Notes under the pieces: generated by a model
What the model saw: only the letters and a program-made list of their open reading frames with translations
Database searches by the model: none
What the model was told of the DNA's origin: nothing
In this document: in pieces, positions 4,525 to 5,489 of the stretch
Layout: each line of letters opens with the position of its first letter
How positions within the stretch are numbered: position 1 is the first letter of the stretch
Position numbers and translations under genes: made by a program
Source of the DNA: Thiomargarita sp.
GTDB lineage: Bacteria > Pseudomonadota > Gammaproteobacteria > Beggiatoales > Beggiatoaceae
Reading direction: 5' to 3'
Length of the DNA stretch: 5,489 bases
Assembly (NCBI GenBank): GCA_023144675.1
Contig: JAGLFE010000130.1
Span: 1 to 5,489 of the forward strand

Positions 4525-5489
4525 GTATTATTCATAATAACTTCCTGAGCTTGCATATCAGCATGATAGGAAGAACGCACCATTGGCGCACTAGCTATAT
4601 TTTTAAAACCCATTTGGTAACCCTGTTCTGCTAGCTGTTCAAATTCAGCGGGTGTAATATAACGTTGTACTGGCAGATGCTGTCGAGAAGGTTGTAAATA
4701 TTGACCAAGTGTGAGCATTTCACAATCATGTTGTCGCAAATCACGCATTACTTGCAATATTTCTTCCAAACTTTCTCCTAAACCGAGCATCAAACCTGAT
4801 TTAGTGGCAACTTCTGCATAAACTGTTTTGAAACGTTGCAATATTTTTAATGACCAAAAATAATCGGCTCCAGGACGAACTTGTTTGTATAAACGCGGAA
4901 TAGTTTCTAAATTGTGATTAAATACATCAGGTAAATTACCTTGGAATAAATTTAAAGCAATATCAAATCGTCCACGAAAATCAGGTACCAAAATTTCCAC
5001 TATAGTTTTAGGAGAATATTGTCGAATAGCTTGTAAACAAGCCACGAAATGTCCAGCACCACCATCCCGCAAATCATCCCGATTAACCGAAGTAATTACC
5101 ACATATTTTAGTTGCATAGCTATAATTGTATTAGCTAAATTAATTGGTTCAGAAATATCTAAAGAATTTGGATAACCATGCGCAACATCACAAAAAGGGC
5201 AACTCCGAGTACAAATATCCCCCATAATCATAAAACTAGCCGTACCTATAGAAAAACACTCATTCAAATTTGGACAGGATGCTTCTTCACAAACTGTATG
5301 TAAATGATGTTTACGTAATTGGGTTTTTAGTTGTTTAATTACTTGAGGATTGGACATTTTAATGCGTATCCAATTTGGCTTGCGAAGGATTGATTTAGCT
5401 GGTATCGGAATGGTAGTTATTTTGCTATTACCTTGGTATTTGTTCTCAGATAAATTCATAATTATTTGGTAGCTACCTACGTAGTCCAT
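4521..5489 (-). CDS. lipA: Lipoyl synthase LipA (radical SAM, two 4Fe-4S clusters)
   Basis: LipA inserts two sulfur atoms into the octanoyl chain on lipoyl domains of pyruvate and 2-oxoglutarate dehydrogenases and the glycine cleavage H protein. All cluster ligands are present. The auxiliary cluster motif CEEASCPNLNEC has Cys 67, 72 and 78. The radical SAM motif CTRSCPFC has Cys 93, 97 and 100. The C-terminal RSSYHAD (305-311) carries the serine ligand. Other family blocks are VVITSVNRDDLRDGGA, FNHNLETIPRLY, VRPGADY and LTLGQYLQPSRQHLPV. Length (322 counted from 5489, or 312 from Met11) matches the usual 320 or so. The frame is open to the window edge, so the start is uncertain: ATG at 5489 or ATG at 5459, neither with a well-placed Shine-Dalgarno. 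It converges on ygfZ, with stop codons overlapping in TTAG. The sequence suggests a complete, functional enzyme. Confidence 0.97.
   Translation of the reverse strand: MDYVGSYQIIMNLSENKYQGNSKITTIPIPAKSILRKPNWIRIKMSNPQVIKQLKTQLRKHHLHTVCEEASCPNLNECFSIGTASFMIMGDICTRSCPFCDVAHGYPNSLDISEPINLANTIIAMQLKYVVITSVNRDDLRDGGAGHFVACLQAIRQYSPKTIVEILVPDFRGRFDIALNLFQGNLPDVFNHNLETIPRLYKQVRPGADYFWSLKILQRFKTVYAEVATKSGLMLGLGESLEEILQVMRDLRQHDCEMLTLGQYLQPSRQHLPVQRYITPAEFEQLAEQGYQMGFKNIASAPMVRSSYHADMQAQEVIMNNT
5468..5484. repeat. Two overlapping short palindromes at the 5' end of lipA
   Basis: GGTAGCTACC (5468-5477) and CTACGTAG (5477-5484) are perfect palindromes sharing one base. They lie either in the first codons of lipA, if it starts at 5489, or just upstream of the ATG at 5459. 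In the second case they could be an operator or an mRNA hairpin near the start. Only the palindromes are certain. Confidence 0.35.

Overview
This AT-rich window (spot counts of about 23-33% GC in the two long plus-strand genes and 42-50% in the small gene pair at the left) looks like a gammaproteobacterial chromosome. The YgfZ and LipA proteins are of gammaproteobacterial type. The extragenic repeat resembles the 'GTAGGTTGGGTT ... AACCCAACA' repeats I recall from Thiotrichales (Beggiatoa/Thioploca-like sulfur bacteria) and cyanobacteria. That lineage assignment is tentative.

Layout. Positions 1-161 hold an extragenic repeat with a strong intrinsic-terminator hairpin. Positions 162-654 hold a two-gene toxin-antitoxin module: a BrnT-family toxin overlapping by 17 bp with a small acidic antitoxin that is not an obvious BrnA. 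A second, well-conserved copy of the repeat follows at 707-798, so the module sits between two direct repeats about 680 bp apart and is richer in GC than its surroundings. Positions 799-1231 are a very AT-rich spacer with repeated 8-mers and one perfect FNR/Anr-type box (TTGAT-N4-ATCAA).

Positions 1232-4524 form a tightly coupled two-gene unit. The first gene encodes a 750-residue protein of unknown function whose C-terminal third is a divergent class III nucleotidyl cyclase homology domain. It keeps the two metal-binding Asp and a late Arg, but I see no standard purine-selecting residues. Its stop codon overlaps the start of ygfZ, a folate-dependent Fe-S cluster maintenance factor. On the minus strand, lipA (lipoyl synthase, a radical SAM enzyme with two Fe-S clusters) runs toward ygfZ, and the two stop codons overlap in the four bases TTAG.

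How they may fit together (inference): YgfZ/IBA57-family proteins support Fe-S enzymes including radical SAM proteins, and lipoyl synthase is a known client class in mitochondria. The ygfZ-lipA pair is therefore a plausible Fe-S/lipoate neighbourhood. An oxygen-sensing, Fe-S-dependent FNR-type regulator could act on the cyclase-like gene and ygfZ. The role of the cyclase-like protein is the main open question here.
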